A DNA stretch of 35,545 nt from Flavobacterium sp. UGB4466 (GCF_903469665.1 NZ_CAGKLC010000048.1:1-35545), one strand, 5' to 3'; shown: positions 24,896 to 33,601, counted from the first letter of the stretch. A program made the numbers and translations. The notes: a model not told the origin generated them from the letters alone.

Positions 24896-24903
24896 CAAAG
24901 TTA
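24896..24903 (-). promoter_or_regulatory. -7 box for uvrA
   Basis: The minus strand reads TAACTTTG, an exact TAnnTTTG match, 16 bases before the uvrA ATG. It lies downstream of the Fic terminator, so uvrA is transcribed separately. No -33 TTTG is seen. Confidence 0.45.
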
Positions 24904-24963
24904 CCACTTTGATTTGTTCTTTTTATACTGGATTGTAAAAGTTTATGTTACAAATAGTAACAA

Positions 24964-24989
24964 AAAACGCTAACCAAAGTTAGCGTTTT
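24964..24989 (-). terminator. fic terminator overlapping the stop codon
   Basis: Perfect 11-bp arms AAAACGCTAAC (24964-24974) and GTTAGCGTTTT (24979-24989) enclose a 4-base loop. A T-run follows on the minus strand. The upstream arm encodes the last codons and stop of the Fic gene. Confidence 0.85.
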
Positions 24990-25933
24990 CTTTTGCGTGT
25001 AAGCATATATTCTTCGATGGCTTCTTTAGTAGTGTACCAGTTTCGGCCTTCTTTATAAGCATCTATTTTACCTGTTCTGGCAAGTAAACTTACATATTCC
25101 TGACCGTATGGGGTTTCAGGTTCGCTTACAATATCAGATATTTTTTGATAATCATAATCACTGCCCGGCATTGCATTTAGATAGATATTTAAAGTTCGTT
25201 CTAAAGCCTGACACATCAAAAGGGTTAATTTTTGATAATTACCATTGTTTGCCTGATTGAGGGCCTCGTAATATTTCTTTCGGTCATTTTTTAGGATAAT
25301 AGCCGGAGGAAAGCCGCAACGCATTAGCAATAAATTCATACTTAAGCGCACTGTACGACCATTTCCATCAAAAAAAGGATGAATCCAGACCAACTTATGG
25401 TGATAAATCGTAGCCAGTTCAATATCGTTGAGATCTAATGGATTTGTATTGATGAAATCAATTAATTCATCAAGATAATCTGAAACTTTGTTGGCATTGG
25501 GCGGCATAAAATTTGCTCCCGAAATTCGAACTCCGCCATTGCGCAAACGACCGGCAAAATCATCTTCAATAGAACGCAAAACTAATCCGTGAATCGACAA
25601 GATGTCAATGCTTCGGAGTTTGTAGGTATCGTCTATAATTTCATACAGATAATCAATCGCCTTATCATGATTGTGGGTTTCAAAATGTTCCCGAAGCGAT
25701 TTTCCTTTGATGGTGATACCTTCCTGAATGACCATTTGGGTTTCGCGTAAGCTCATCGTGTTACCTTCGATGCTGTTCGAATTGTAGGTCCATTCTAAAG
25801 ATAAACTCTCTCTGATTTTATGCAAAGCAATGTTGGGCAGTGGTCTGCTGTTCTGCAGATCGAGCCTTTTTTGATACAATCGATCAAAGGTAGATTGAAA
25901 TTCAGTTCTATATGTTAAGTCTATATCCCACAT
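24980..25933 (-). CDS. Fic family protein AMP-transferase with N-terminal inhibitory motif
   Basis: This 317-residue protein has an intact Fic motif HPFFDGNGRT (185-194, catalytic H185) that transfers AMP from ATP to a protein hydroxyl. An inhibitory helix SNSIEGN (52-58, S-x-x-x-E-G with E56) places it in class II, where the inhibitor sits N-terminally in the same chain. The target-docking flap is VRISGANFMPP (135-145). The last 60 residues (YGQEYVSLLARTGKIDAYKEGRNWYTT) look like an excisionase-type winged helix that may bind DNA. No separate antitoxin gene adjoins it. A perfect 17-bp palindrome just upstream of its -7 box suggests autoregulation. The cellular target is unknown. Confidence 0.9.
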   Translation of the reverse strand: MWDIDLTYRTEFQSTFDRLYQKRLDLQNSRPLPNIALHKIRESLSLEWTYNSNSIEGNTMSLRETQMVIQEGITIKGKSLREHFETHNHDKAIDYLYEIIDDTYKLRSIDILSIHGLVLRSIEDDFAGRLRNGGVRISGANFMPPNANKVSDYLDELIDFINTNPLDLNDIELATIYHHKLVWIHPFFDGNGRTVRLSMNLLLMRCGFPPAIILKNDRKKYYEALNQANNGNYQKLTLLMCQALERTLNIYLNAMPGSDYDYQKISDIVSEPETPYGQEYVSLLARTGKIDAYKEGRNWYTTKEAIEEYMLTRKRKR

Positions 25934-25940
25934 TACCCAA

Positions 25941-25948
25941 CAAAAGTA
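25941..25948 (-). promoter_or_regulatory. -7 box for fic
   Basis: The minus strand reads TACTTTTG, an exact TAnnTTTG match, 7 bases before the Fic ATG. The transcript would be nearly leaderless. Confidence 0.5.
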
Positions 25949-25952
25949 CTTC

Positions 25953-25990
25953 TTATTATCGGATAATAAAAATTTTTAACCTATCCGATA
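25953..25990. promoter_or_regulatory. Candidate operator pair upstream of fic
   Basis: TTATTATC-G-GATAATAA at 25953-25969 is a perfect palindrome with a single central base. Its core TATCGGATA (25957-25965) recurs in opposite orientation as TATCCGATA at 25982-25990, centre to centre 25 bp apart. Together they span the -33 zone of the fic promoter and the end of the CLC gene region. The arrangement suits binding by a dimeric HTH repressor, possibly the Fic C-terminal domain. Confidence 0.55.
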
Positions 25991-25996
25991 TTAAGA

Positions 25997-27781
25997 CTAC
26001 TCAATTGTCATAGAACGCAATTTGGTTCTATAGGCTTCAAGTGCTATTGATTTGGAAATGAATCCATAGTATTTTTCGTTACGGAGAACGGGAAGAAAGG
26101 CTGTTTTGGATTGTTCGAATTTACTCATTACAATTTCCATACTGTCAGAAGAAGAAATAGTAACTAGAGGTGTTTTCATTACATCTTTAATGGCGGTATA
26201 TTTGACGCGATAAGCATTAAAAATAATTTCACGGATATCATTAAAATGAACAATACCAACGAGTTCTTTCTCATTGTTTACCACAGCGAAGACCACTTGG
26301 TTGGAGTGTGAGATAAGATCGACAAGTTTGCCTAAATTTTCATCCGGATGCACCGTTAGGTAATCGCATTGGATGATCGTATCAATATCTAAAGTCGATA
26401 ATATATTGGAATCTTTATTACTTGTAAAAGCGTGCCCTTTTTTAGCTAAGCCCTTAACGTCTAAAGAATATTTTTCAAAACGTTTTGAAATAGCAAAACT
26501 GATTGAAGATACAATCATTAGCGGGATCATTAAGCTGTAACCGCCTGTAATTTCGGCAATTAAGAAAATGGCGGTCAGTGGAGCATGAAACAATCCGCTT
26601 AAGATTCCGGCCATTCCAACCATCGTAAAATTACTAATAGGAAGTTTTGACAGACCAATTAGGCTAATGAACTTCGAGAAAAAGTACCCCAAATAGGATC
26701 CCAGGAATAGAGAGGGAGCAAAGTTACCACCATTTCCGCCACTTCCGAGGGTAAGTGCCGAGGCAAAAACTTTGACCATCATGGTGCATCCTACAAACAA
26801 CAGTAAAACCCATTGATTGTTTCTGAAATCTTCAAACAAAGTATTGTTTAATATTTTTCCCGGATCAGTTTCAGATAGCGTTTTGATACTCTCGTAACCC
26901 TCACCAAATAATGTTGGAAAAATAAAAATAAGTAAGGCCAATAGCGAAGAGCCTATTAAGGCTTTTTTATAGGCTCCTATTTTTAGACTGGCAAAATAAT
27001 GTTCAATTTTTTGAAAATTTCGGGCATAATAAACGGCCATGAAACCGGTTAGTATTCCTAAAAGAACATAAAACGGAATATTGTGATAATTAAATGCTTC
27101 CTGTTTTTTGAAAGATAGTAAAATGGTTTCGTCTAAGACAATAGCTGAAACTAAAGCGCCTGTCGCGGCCGAAATCATAATAGGAGTAAAGGCAGAAATG
27201 CTTACGTCTACCAGTAAAACTTCGATGGCAAAAAGAACTCCTGCAATAGGAGCGTTAAAAGCCGCGGCAATTCCGGCAGCAACACCACAGCCAATCAGCA
27301 AAGTCCTATCCTTATAAGGGAGTCTGTAATTTTGGGCGAAATTCGATCCAAAAGCAGCTCCTGTAATCACAATAGGACTCTCCAAACCTGCAGAACCTCC
27401 CAGGCCAACCGTTAACGAACTGGTAACGATTTGTGCATACATTTGTTTTCTGGGAATTATACTTGCTTTTTTTGCAACGGCATATAATATTTGTGAAGTT
27501 CCTTTTTCGATGCTCCCGTTCAAAACCCTTTTGATCACAAATACGGTAAGTACAATACCGATAATCGGCAGGATACTATTAATAAAGCTCAGTTTTAAAA
27601 TTCCGTTGATATAAGTGGCAAATGAAAAAACACTATGGGCAAAAGTTTTTAAAACAATTACCGCCAAAGAGCAGGAAATACCAATTAAAACGCTTGACAG
27701 GAAAATAAATTGCTTTGGAGTCATTAACGATTGTCCTAAAGCGATAATGCTTTCTAGTTTTCTAAAATATTTTTTTAGCAT
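25997..27781 (-). CDS. CLC-family chloride channel with C-terminal CBS pair
   Basis: This 594-residue inner-membrane protein carries CLC signatures: GLGGSAGLESPIV (external gating glutamate E134), AAFNAPIAGVLFAIEV (172-188) and GSGGNGGNFAPSLFLG. Two CBS domains occupy about residues 465-590 and may sense adenine nucleotides. The position matching the proton-pathway E203 of E. coli ClC is V188, counted through the conserved AAFNAP segment. Valine is found there in CLC channels, so passive conduction is more likely than H+/Cl- exchange. The ATG at 27781 is followed by a basic N-terminus. The fic gene lies 63 bases away on the same strand, but each has its own -7 box. Confidence 0.9.
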   Translation of the reverse strand: MLKKYFRKLESIIALGQSLMTPKQFIFLSSVLIGISCSLAVIVLKTFAHSVFSFATYINGILKLSFINSILPIIGIVLTVFVIKRVLNGSIEKGTSQILYAVAKKASIIPRKQMYAQIVTSSLTVGLGGSAGLESPIVITGAAFGSNFAQNYRLPYKDRTLLIGCGVAAGIAAAFNAPIAGVLFAIEVLLVDVSISAFTPIMISAATGALVSAIVLDETILLSFKKQEAFNYHNIPFYVLLGILTGFMAVYYARNFQKIEHYFASLKIGAYKKALIGSSLLALLIFIFPTLFGEGYESIKTLSETDPGKILNNTLFEDFRNNQWVLLLFVGCTMMVKVFASALTLGSGGNGGNFAPSLFLGSYLGYFFSKFISLIGLSKLPISNFTMVGMAGILSGLFHAPLTAIFLIAEITGGYSLMIPLMIVSSISFAISKRFEKYSLDVKGLAKKGHAFTSNKDSNILSTLDIDTIIQCDYLTVHPDENLGKLVDLISHSNQVVFAVVNNEKELVGIVHFNDIREIIFNAYRVKYTAIKDVMKTPLVTISSSDSMEIVMSKFEQSKTAFLPVLRNEKYYGFISKSIALEAYRTKLRSMTIE

Positions 27782-27807
27782 GCCGTTTGTAAATGGTTAG
27801 GGAAATA

Positions 27808-27815
27808 CAAATTTA
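27808..27815 (-). promoter_or_regulatory. -7 box for the CLC gene
   Basis: The minus strand reads TAAATTTG, an exact TAnnTTTG match, 26 bases before the CLC ATG. No -33 element was found. Confidence 0.45.
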
Positions 27816-27854
27816 GTCTATAATGTTATAAATAAATAAAAATAAAGAACTAAA

Positions 27855-29540
27855 TTAAAAACCTACTGCTGTATCGTCTCCACGAAAATCAGCCCCGCCT
27901 TCAAGAGAATTGTCCGGAAGAACCAAAATACAATCCAGCTTACCAATTACAGGAGCATTTTTTTCATTGATCAGATATCCTTTTGCTTTTAGCTTATCAA
28001 TTGTAACGTTGCTAAAGGCACCAGGTTCAAATGTAATAAGATCCGGAAGCCACTGATGGTGAAAACGTGGAGCATTCACTGCTTCCTGCATGCTTAAATT
28101 ATACTCATAAACATTCAAAATTGCCTGTAATACCGAAGTGATAATAGTCGATCCGCCCGGAGTACCTACCACCATAAACAGTTTACCGTTTTTTTCGACA
28201 ATTGTTGGAGTCATTGAGCTCAGCATTCTTTTTTGAGGTGCAATACTGTTGGCTTCATTTCCTACTAAACCAAACATATTGGGAGATCCCGGTTTTGCAC
28301 TAAAATCGTCCATCTCATTGTTTAAAAAGAAACCTAATTCATCGCAGTAGTATTTTGATCCAAAGGCATCATTTATGGTTGTAGTAGCAGCAACGGCATT
28401 TCCTTGTGCATCCACGATCGAATAATGCGTCGTTTCGGTACTCTCATTGTACGTTACTTTTCCTTCTTTAATTTCAGAAGATAAACTCGCCTTTTCAGCA
28501 TTGAAACTCGACATTCTGTCTTTTAAATAGGCATCAGACAATAAAGCATTCATCGGAATTTTTACAAAATCCGGATCGCCTAAAAACTGACTTCTGTCCG
28601 CATAAGCTCTTCGTTCAGCTTCAACGATTACCTGAATAGATTCCGGAGTGTTGTGCCCCATTTTGGATAAATAAAAAGGACTTATCATTTTCATAATTTG
28701 AGCCAGACAAATTCCGCCACTGCTTGGTGGGGCCATAGAGGTTATTTTCAGTTCTTTATAATCAAACTGTAATGGTTTTCTCCATTTGGCTTCGTATTTT
28801 TCTAAATCTTTAAGGGTTATGATTCCTCCTTTTTTCTGTATATAATTTACTAAAGTTTTAGCAGTCTGACCTTTGTAAAATTCATCTTTTCCGTTCTTTT
28901 GAATACGCTTCAGAGTGCTGGCCAAAGCAGGGTATTTAATGGTATCATTTTCTTTAAATTTTCCTGCCATAAGGGTATTCGGGCCATTTACTTTTACAAT
29001 AGCGTCGTGATAAGCCTCCAGTTGCTTTTGCTGTTTTAGGGTTACGATCACGCCTTTTTCGGCAAGGGCAATAACAGGTTTTAAAATTTCGGACATCGGC
29101 AGAGATCCTAATTTCTTATGAACCGCAAAAACTCCGGCAACAGTTCCCGGAACACCAATAGCCAAAGCCGTTTCGGTACTTTTTCCTTTAATGACATTTC
29201 CGTCTTTATCAAGGAACATGTCTTTTGTTGCTGCCAGTGGTGCTTTTTCACGATAATCCAATGATCCAACTTCGCCATTAGCTTTTCGGTAAACCATAAA
29301 ACCGCCGCCGCCAATATTTCCTGCATACGGAAAAGCAACAGCCAGTGCCAGTTCGGTACCCACCATTGCGTCAAAAGCATTACCGCCTTTTTTCATGATA
29401 TCTGCTCCAACTTTAGAAGCTTCTGCACGTGCCGAAACCACCATCGCTTTCGAAACTACAAGTCCGGTTGGCTTTATTGGGTTTTGCTGTGCAGTACAGC
29501 TAATATAGATTAGCGTAAATAAGAAAGTTATTTTTTTCAT
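27855..29540 (-). CDS. ggt: Gamma-glutamyltranspeptidase
   Basis: This 561-residue N-terminal-nucleophile hydrolase cleaves glutathione and other gamma-glutamyl compounds, transferring or hydrolysing the glutamyl group. The proenzyme self-cleaves before the catalytic threonine, T370 in TETTHYSIVD, giving large and small subunits. Other landmarks are GGNAFDAMV (52-60), GNIGGGGFMVY, the substrate arginine in DYRE (R97), PPSSGG (271-276) and GTPGGSTIITS in the small subunit. An N-terminal export signal ends ISCTAQ; C15 could be lipidated, but the lipobox YISC is poor. It lies 55 bases downstream of the ACP phosphodiesterase gene on the same strand and could be co-transcribed with it. Confidence 0.94.
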   Translation of the reverse strand: MKKITFLFTLIYISCTAQQNPIKPTGLVVSKAMVVSARAEASKVGADIMKKGGNAFDAMVGTELALAVAFPYAGNIGGGGFMVYRKANGEVGSLDYREKAPLAATKDMFLDKDGNVIKGKSTETALAIGVPGTVAGVFAVHKKLGSLPMSEILKPVIALAEKGVIVTLKQQKQLEAYHDAIVKVNGPNTLMAGKFKENDTIKYPALASTLKRIQKNGKDEFYKGQTAKTLVNYIQKKGGIITLKDLEKYEAKWRKPLQFDYKELKITSMAPPSSGGICLAQIMKMISPFYLSKMGHNTPESIQVIVEAERRAYADRSQFLGDPDFVKIPMNALLSDAYLKDRMSSFNAEKASLSSEIKEGKVTYNESTETTHYSIVDAQGNAVAATTTINDAFGSKYYCDELGFFLNNEMDDFSAKPGSPNMFGLVGNEANSIAPQKRMLSSMTPTIVEKNGKLFMVVGTPGGSTIITSVLQAILNVYEYNLSMQEAVNAPRFHHQWLPDLITFEPGAFSNVTIDKLKAKGYLINEKNAPVIGKLDCILVLPDNSLEGGADFRGDDTAVGF

Positions 29541-29595
29541 GTTGATGTAAAATTAAAAGGTATTATTTGGTGCTTTTGTTTGGTAAAAAGCAGTA

Positions 29596-30183
29596 TTAAA
29601 GAGAAAGTAATTTTTGATTGGCCTGGCTTTTCATATCCTCAAAGAAGAGCGTGAACTCACGTTCAAATTCAGGATAGAATTCCTTTAGTTCAGCAGTAGC
29701 AAATTGCATGTTGGATTGGTTTTTTGATCTCCTTCGGTCCATCTGAGTTAAAATCTGATGGATCCCTTCAATAGTCTGATAACTCAAAAGCCAGTTTTGT
29801 TTGATCATATACGGCATCATATCTTGTGTTTTTTCAGTCAGGATAGGATAGTTTCCATGCAGCGATCTGTAAAATCGGTTCACAAAACGATCTAGTTTTT
29901 CGTCGGAATATTTTTCCCAGTTTTTGGCTAAAAAATGATCGTAGACAATATCGACAATTACGCCTGCATAATGATGGTATTTCTCATGTAAACGTTTGGT
30001 GCTCTGTCTGAAAATATCATGAGAATCAGTATAAGTGTCTATAAAACGATGCAAAAGAATTCCTTTTTGAACATCTTCCGGAAAATGTTCAAACTGTTTA
30101 CCGCGAATTCCATCGGCCATAAAGTTGCCAATTTTAATCAAATCATTTTCACCTGAAAGATAGATATGAGCTAGGAAATTCAT
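29596..30183 (-). CDS. acpH: Acyl carrier protein phosphodiesterase (AcpH family)
   Basis: The product has 195 residues and is predicted to remove the 4'-phosphopantetheine arm from acyl carrier protein. The family pattern is clear: MNFLAHIYLSG at the start, IGNFMADGIRGK, HRFIDTYTDSH, and HHYAGVIVDIVYDHFLAKNW with HD-domain-like metal-binding His and Asp residues. The length matches AcpH. It is cytosolic and divergent from glmM across 197 bases. I saw no minus-strand TAnnTTTG box upstream. The ggt gene follows 55 bases downstream. Confidence 0.87.
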   Translation of the reverse strand: MNFLAHIYLSGENDLIKIGNFMADGIRGKQFEHFPEDVQKGILLHRFIDTYTDSHDIFRQSTKRLHEKYHHYAGVIVDIVYDHFLAKNWEKYSDEKLDRFVNRFYRSLHGNYPILTEKTQDMMPYMIKQNWLLSYQTIEGIHQILTQMDRRRSKNQSNMQFATAELKEFYPEFEREFTLFFEDMKSQANQKLLSL

Positions 30184-30300
30184 GTGTTTTTAAAGTTTGT
30201 GAGGTTCTTACTTGTGAAGACAGTGCGTAATTTTAGTAAAAGTATAAAAACTTTTTGACATCGTTTTAATGAATGACAGATAGCTTCATGTTTAAAATCT

Positions 30301-30340
30301 GAAAACTTAGAATCTTAGAAACTTAGAATCTTAGAAACTT
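30301..30340 (+). repeat. 8-bp tandem repeat upstream of glmM
   Basis: Five 8-base units are in phase: GAAAACTT, AGAATCTT, AGAAACTT, AGAATCTT and AGAAACTT, so the real period is a 16-base dimer. The array ends 3 bases before the glmM -7 box and covers its -33 position. The unit is one base longer than the GAAACTT heptads at 1896 and 14894 but clearly related. Confidence 0.75.
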
Positions 30341-30343
30341 TTC

Positions 30344-30351
30344 TATATTTG
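30344..30351 (+). promoter_or_regulatory. -7 box for glmM
   Basis: TATATTTG is an exact TAnnTTTG match 29 bases before the ATG. The -33 zone is inside the 8-bp repeat array. Confidence 0.5.
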
Positions 30352-30380
30352 TGATAAAAAAATAACCATAACTCACAAAA

Positions 30381-31769
30381 ATGACTTTAATAAAATCAAT
30401 TTCAGGAATACGAGGGACAATCGGTGGAAAAGTAGGAGATAACCTGACTCCTGTTGATGCTGTAAAATTTGCATCGGCATACGGTACTTTTTTGAAAAAC
30501 AACACCTCAAAAGAAAAATTAACAGTGGTGATTGGTCGTGACGCGAGAATTTCAGGACCAATGATTCACAATCTTGTAGTAAATACGCTAATTGGTTTAG
30601 GAATTAATGTAATTGATTTAGGACTTTCTACAACACCAACAGTAGAAGTAGCGGTTCCGTTAGAAAAATCAGACGGAGGAATTATTTTAACGGCTTCTCA
30701 CAATCCGAAACAATGGAACGCTCTGAAATTGTTGAACGCAAAAGGTGAGTTTTTAAGCGGAGAAGAAGGTGCGAAAATTCTTGAAATCGCAGAAGCAGAG
30801 GCTTTTGATTTCTCAGATGTTGACAGTTTGGGTGAGATTACGATAAACGATGCTTATATGGATATTCATATCGACGAGGTTTTGAACTTGCCTTTGGTTG
30901 ATGTTGAAGCTGTAAAAGCGGCTAAATTTAAAGTGGTAGTAGATGGTGTAAACTCTTCAGGAGGAATTATCATTCCAAAATTATTGGAACAAATGGGTGT
31001 GGAGGTCGTAAAATTATACTGTGAACCAAACGGACACTTTCCTCACAATCCGGAACCATTAAAAGAACATTTAACGGATATTTCGGAATTGGTAGTAAAA
31101 GAAAAAGCGCATTTAGGAGTAGTTGTTGATCCGGACGTTGATCGTCTGGCTTTTATCTCTGAAGACGGGGAAATGTTTGGGGAAGAATATACTTTGGTAG
31201 CCTGCGCTGATTATGTGTTGAGTAAAACTCCCGGAAATACAGTTTCAAATATGTCATCGTCACGTGCTTTGCGCGACGTAACTGTTGCACATGGTGGGAA
31301 ATACGAAGCAAGTGCTGTAGGTGAAGTAAACGTGGTAGCGTTAATGAAGAAAAACAATGCTATTATTGGAGGTGAAGGTAACGGTGGAATTATTTATCCG
31401 GAATCTCATTATGGAAGAGATAGTTTGGTGGGAGTTGCTTTATTTTTAACCCATTTGGCAAATAAAAATATGTCAGTTTCGGCATTGCGTGCTTCTTACC
31501 CGGAGTATTATATGAGTAAAAATAAAATTGAATTAACACCACAAATCGATGTTGATGCAATTTTAGAAGCCATGACCGAAAAATACAAAAATGAAGATAT
31601 CAGTACAATTGATGGTGTGAAAATTGATTTTGCTACTGAATGGGTTCATTTAAGAAAATCAAACACCGAGCCAATCATCAGGATTTATACAGAAGCTCCT
31701 TCTCAGGAAAAAGCCGATGTTTTAGCACTTCGAATTATTGATGAAATAAAAGCGATCGCAGGAATTTAA
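30381..31769 (+). CDS. glmM: Phosphoglucosamine mutase
   Basis: This 462-residue cytosolic enzyme converts glucosamine 6-phosphate to the 1-phosphate for UDP-GlcNAc, feeding peptidoglycan and lipid A. The phospho-serine loop is TASHNP (S106). The metal loop is VDPDVDRLAF (D250, D252, D254). The sugar loop is GEGNGG and the phosphate loop is RKSNTEPIIRIY. The protein is of the archaeal/Bacteroidota subtype rather than the E. coli type, and a broader phosphohexomutase specificity is possible. A terminator follows directly. Confidence 0.9.
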   Translation: MTLIKSISGIRGTIGGKVGDNLTPVDAVKFASAYGTFLKNNTSKEKLTVVIGRDARISGPMIHNLVVNTLIGLGINVIDLGLSTTPTVEVAVPLEKSDGGIILTASHNPKQWNALKLLNAKGEFLSGEEGAKILEIAEAEAFDFSDVDSLGEITINDAYMDIHIDEVLNLPLVDVEAVKAAKFKVVVDGVNSSGGIIIPKLLEQMGVEVVKLYCEPNGHFPHNPEPLKEHLTDISELVVKEKAHLGVVVDPDVDRLAFISEDGEMFGEEYTLVACADYVLSKTPGNTVSNMSSSRALRDVTVAHGGKYEASAVGEVNVVALMKKNNAIIGGEGNGGIIYPESHYGRDSLVGVALFLTHLANKNMSVSALRASYPEYYMSKNKIELTPQIDVDAILEAMTEKYKNEDISTIDGVKIDFATEWVHLRKSNTEPIIRIYTEAPSQEKADVLALRIIDEIKAIAGI

Positions 31770-31791
31770 TGTGCATTCTTATAACAAACAA

Positions 31792-31824
31792 AAAACACCT
31801 TTTTCATATTGAAAAAGGTGTTTT
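31792..31824. terminator. glmM terminator, probably bidirectional
   Basis: Perfect 14-bp arms (31792-31805 and 31811-31824; CACCTTTTTC core) flank a 5-base loop. T-rich runs follow on both strands. It lies between glmM and the convergent acyltransferase gene. Confidence 0.88.
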
Positions 31825-31836
31825 CTTATTTTAAAG

Positions 31837-31920
31837 ACTCAAAAGTGAAAAGTGAAAAAGTATTTTAGGTTTGAACATCAAAAACTCACAATTCACATTT
31901 TACATCACACATTTCATAAA
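31837..31920. repeat. Degenerate short-repeat sequence between glmM and the acyltransferase
   Basis: GTGAAAAGTGAAAAAG near 31848 is a short tandem repeat. From about 31884 to 31917 the minus strand reads GAAATGTGTGATGTAAAATG then TGAATTGTGAG, the same vocabulary as the text preceding the heptad arrays at 1868 and 14869, in inverted orientation. Confidence 0.55.
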
Positions 31921-31924
31921 AAAA

Positions 31925-32797
31925 TTACTCTATCCTGTGTTTCCATCTTTTGTGCGTCCACAAATAGAATTCAGGAGCCTCATAAATTTGTTTTTCTACT
32001 TCTCTTAAGTATTTCTCCGTGATGTCAAAATTTTTATAATCATTTGGATTGTCGGCGATCGGTACAAAGGTGGCTTCGTAATAGCCTCTGGCCACTTTTT
32101 TTACTTTTACAAAAATAACACTCAGATCGTATTTCTTGGCCAGCATTTCGGCTCCGGTGTGCACGGGAACTTCAATTCCCATAAATTTCATCGAATGAAA
32201 AATTCGATCCAGTTTAGGCGATTGGTCGCTGGCTAAACCGTACATGCTTAAAATTCCGTTACGCTGGTTTTGAGCCATTGTTGGAATCGCTTTTCTAGTT
32301 TCAACCAATTCAGTGTCGTATTTAGAACGTATTTTTCGAACCAATTTATCAAAGTAGGGGTTGGCCACTTTTTTATAGACCGCTATACCCTGAAAAGCAA
32401 TTTTAGTATTCATAGTTAAAAGCCATTCATAACTGGCGTAATGTGCAGCTACCAGAATGGTGCTTTTACCTTTTTTCGCATATTCGTTTACAATCTCAAT
32501 ATTCGTAGTCTTAAATCTTCTTTCCATTTCTTCAGGTGAAATGCTCATCGTTTTGATCATTTCCAGAAACATGTCACACATGTGGCTATAGAATTTCTTT
32601 TCGATTTCTTTTCGCTCAGCATCGTTTAAATGTGGTAAAGTAAGTTTTAAGTTTTCACGTACTACCTTTTTGCGGTAGCCTACGATTCGGTAAATCAGAA
32701 AACAAACAAAATCAGAAAACCAGTAAAATATTCGGAATGGGAGAATAGAGATAAGCCATAGAAAAGGGTAGGCTATGATATAAACGAGAAATTGCAT
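31925..32797 (-). CDS. LpxL/HtrB-type lysophospholipid or lipid A acyltransferase
   Basis: The product has 290 residues. An N-terminal hydrophobic anchor (about 3-38) is followed by an acyltransferase domain with the catalytic HX4E motif HYASYE (H119, E124) and the downstream GLASDQSPKLD and FMGIEVPVHTG blocks typical of lipid A secondary acyltransferases. It is predicted to add a second acyl chain to KDO-lipid IVA or a related lipid on the inner face of the inner membrane. The presence of kdsB in the window fits this, but in Bacteroidota some homologues make ornithine or glycine lipids, so the acceptor is unsure. It is a single gene. Confidence 0.85.
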   Translation of the reverse strand: MQFLVYIIAYPFLWLISILPFRIFYWFSDFVCFLIYRIVGYRKKVVRENLKLTLPHLNDAERKEIEKKFYSHMCDMFLEMIKTMSISPEEMERRFKTTNIEIVNEYAKKGKSTILVAAHYASYEWLLTMNTKIAFQGIAVYKKVANPYFDKLVRKIRSKYDTELVETRKAIPTMAQNQRNGILSMYGLASDQSPKLDRIFHSMKFMGIEVPVHTGAEMLAKKYDLSVIFVKVKKVARGYYEATFVPIADNPNDYKNFDITEKYLREVEKQIYEAPEFYLWTHKRWKHRIE

Positions 32798-32811
32798 GTA
32801 TTGTTTTTTTA

Positions 32812-32819
32812 CAAATATA
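32812..32819 (-). promoter_or_regulatory. -7 box for the acyltransferase gene
   Basis: The minus strand reads TATATTTG, an exact TAnnTTTG match, 14 bases before the ATG. No -33 element is evident. Confidence 0.5.
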
Positions 32820-32909
32820 AAGCAAAAATGAATTACGATCGATATTTTGGATTGATGCTAACATATGTTTAAGAATGACTATATTTACAATTCACATTAA
32901 AAGTTTTTT

Positions 32910-33548
32910 ATGAATACCATTTTGATTGGAATTATAGTTGCCAATGTTTTGATTAGTTATCAGGGTTTCAACAATCTTGCTTTTTTTAGAAAATATGAGT
33001 TTCATGTAGGAAGTATTCGCTCGGGAGAACAAATAAGAATGCTTTCATCTGGTTTTTTACACGCCGATATGATGCATTTGCTTTTTAATATGCTTACGCT
33101 TTGGTTTTTTGCTCCGGTGGTATTGCAGTGGTTGGGGAATTTTTCTTTTCTGTTAATTTATTTCGGAAGTTTAATTTTCGGAAGCTTATTAACGATGCTG
33201 TTTCATAAAAACGATTATAGTTACCGTGCAGTAGGGGCATCGGGTGCAGTGACAGGAGTTTTATACTCGGCCATATTGTTACAGCCGGATATGATGTTGG
33301 GAATCTTTTTTGTCATACCAATGCCGGCCTATTTATTTGGAATTTTATATTTATTGTATTCGATATACGGAATGAAGGCTAAAAATGATAATATTGGACA
33401 TACAGCACATTTTGGAGGTGCTATTGGCGGATATTTCATAACTTTGATCAAAGAGCCTTCCTTATTTGTAGATCATAGTTTAATGGTAATATTGTTGGCA
33501 ATCCCAATTTTAATCCTTTTCGTTATGGCTAAATTGGGGAAATTGTAA
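32910..33548 (+). CDS. Rhomboid family intramembrane serine protease
   Basis: This 212-residue protein has six hydrophobic segments, the minimal rhomboid core. The catalytic serine is S111 in VGASGAVTG, and the partner histidine is H167 in HTAHFGG. The HADMMHLLFN block (51-60) supplies the conserved helix-2 His and Asn. The protein is predicted to cleave membrane-protein substrates within the bilayer; substrates are unknown. The SIMPL gene follows 53 bases downstream on the same strand. Upstream, TATATTTA at 32880-32887 is one base short of a -7 box. Confidence 0.93.
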   Translation: MNTILIGIIVANVLISYQGFNNLAFFRKYEFHVGSIRSGEQIRMLSSGFLHADMMHLLFNMLTLWFFAPVVLQWLGNFSFLLIYFGSLIFGSLLTMLFHKNDYSYRAVGASGAVTGVLYSAILLQPDMMLGIFFVIPMPAYLFGILYLLYSIYGMKAKNDNIGHTAHFGGAIGGYFITLIKEPSLFVDHSLMVILLAIPILILFVMAKLGKL

Positions 33549-33601
33549 CAATGGCACAACTTTTGAAAGGTCACTAATCAAATAATTTAAATATAATAAA
33601 A

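Noticed and set aside
27855..27900. ggt as a lipoprotein
   Set aside because: The cysteine at residue 15 follows YIS, a poor lipobox; secretion by signal peptidase I after TAQ is equally possible, so no lipoprotein call was made.
29108..29380. 90-codon frame inside ggt on the same strand
   Set aside because: It is an alternate frame of the well-supported gamma-glutamyltranspeptidase gene.
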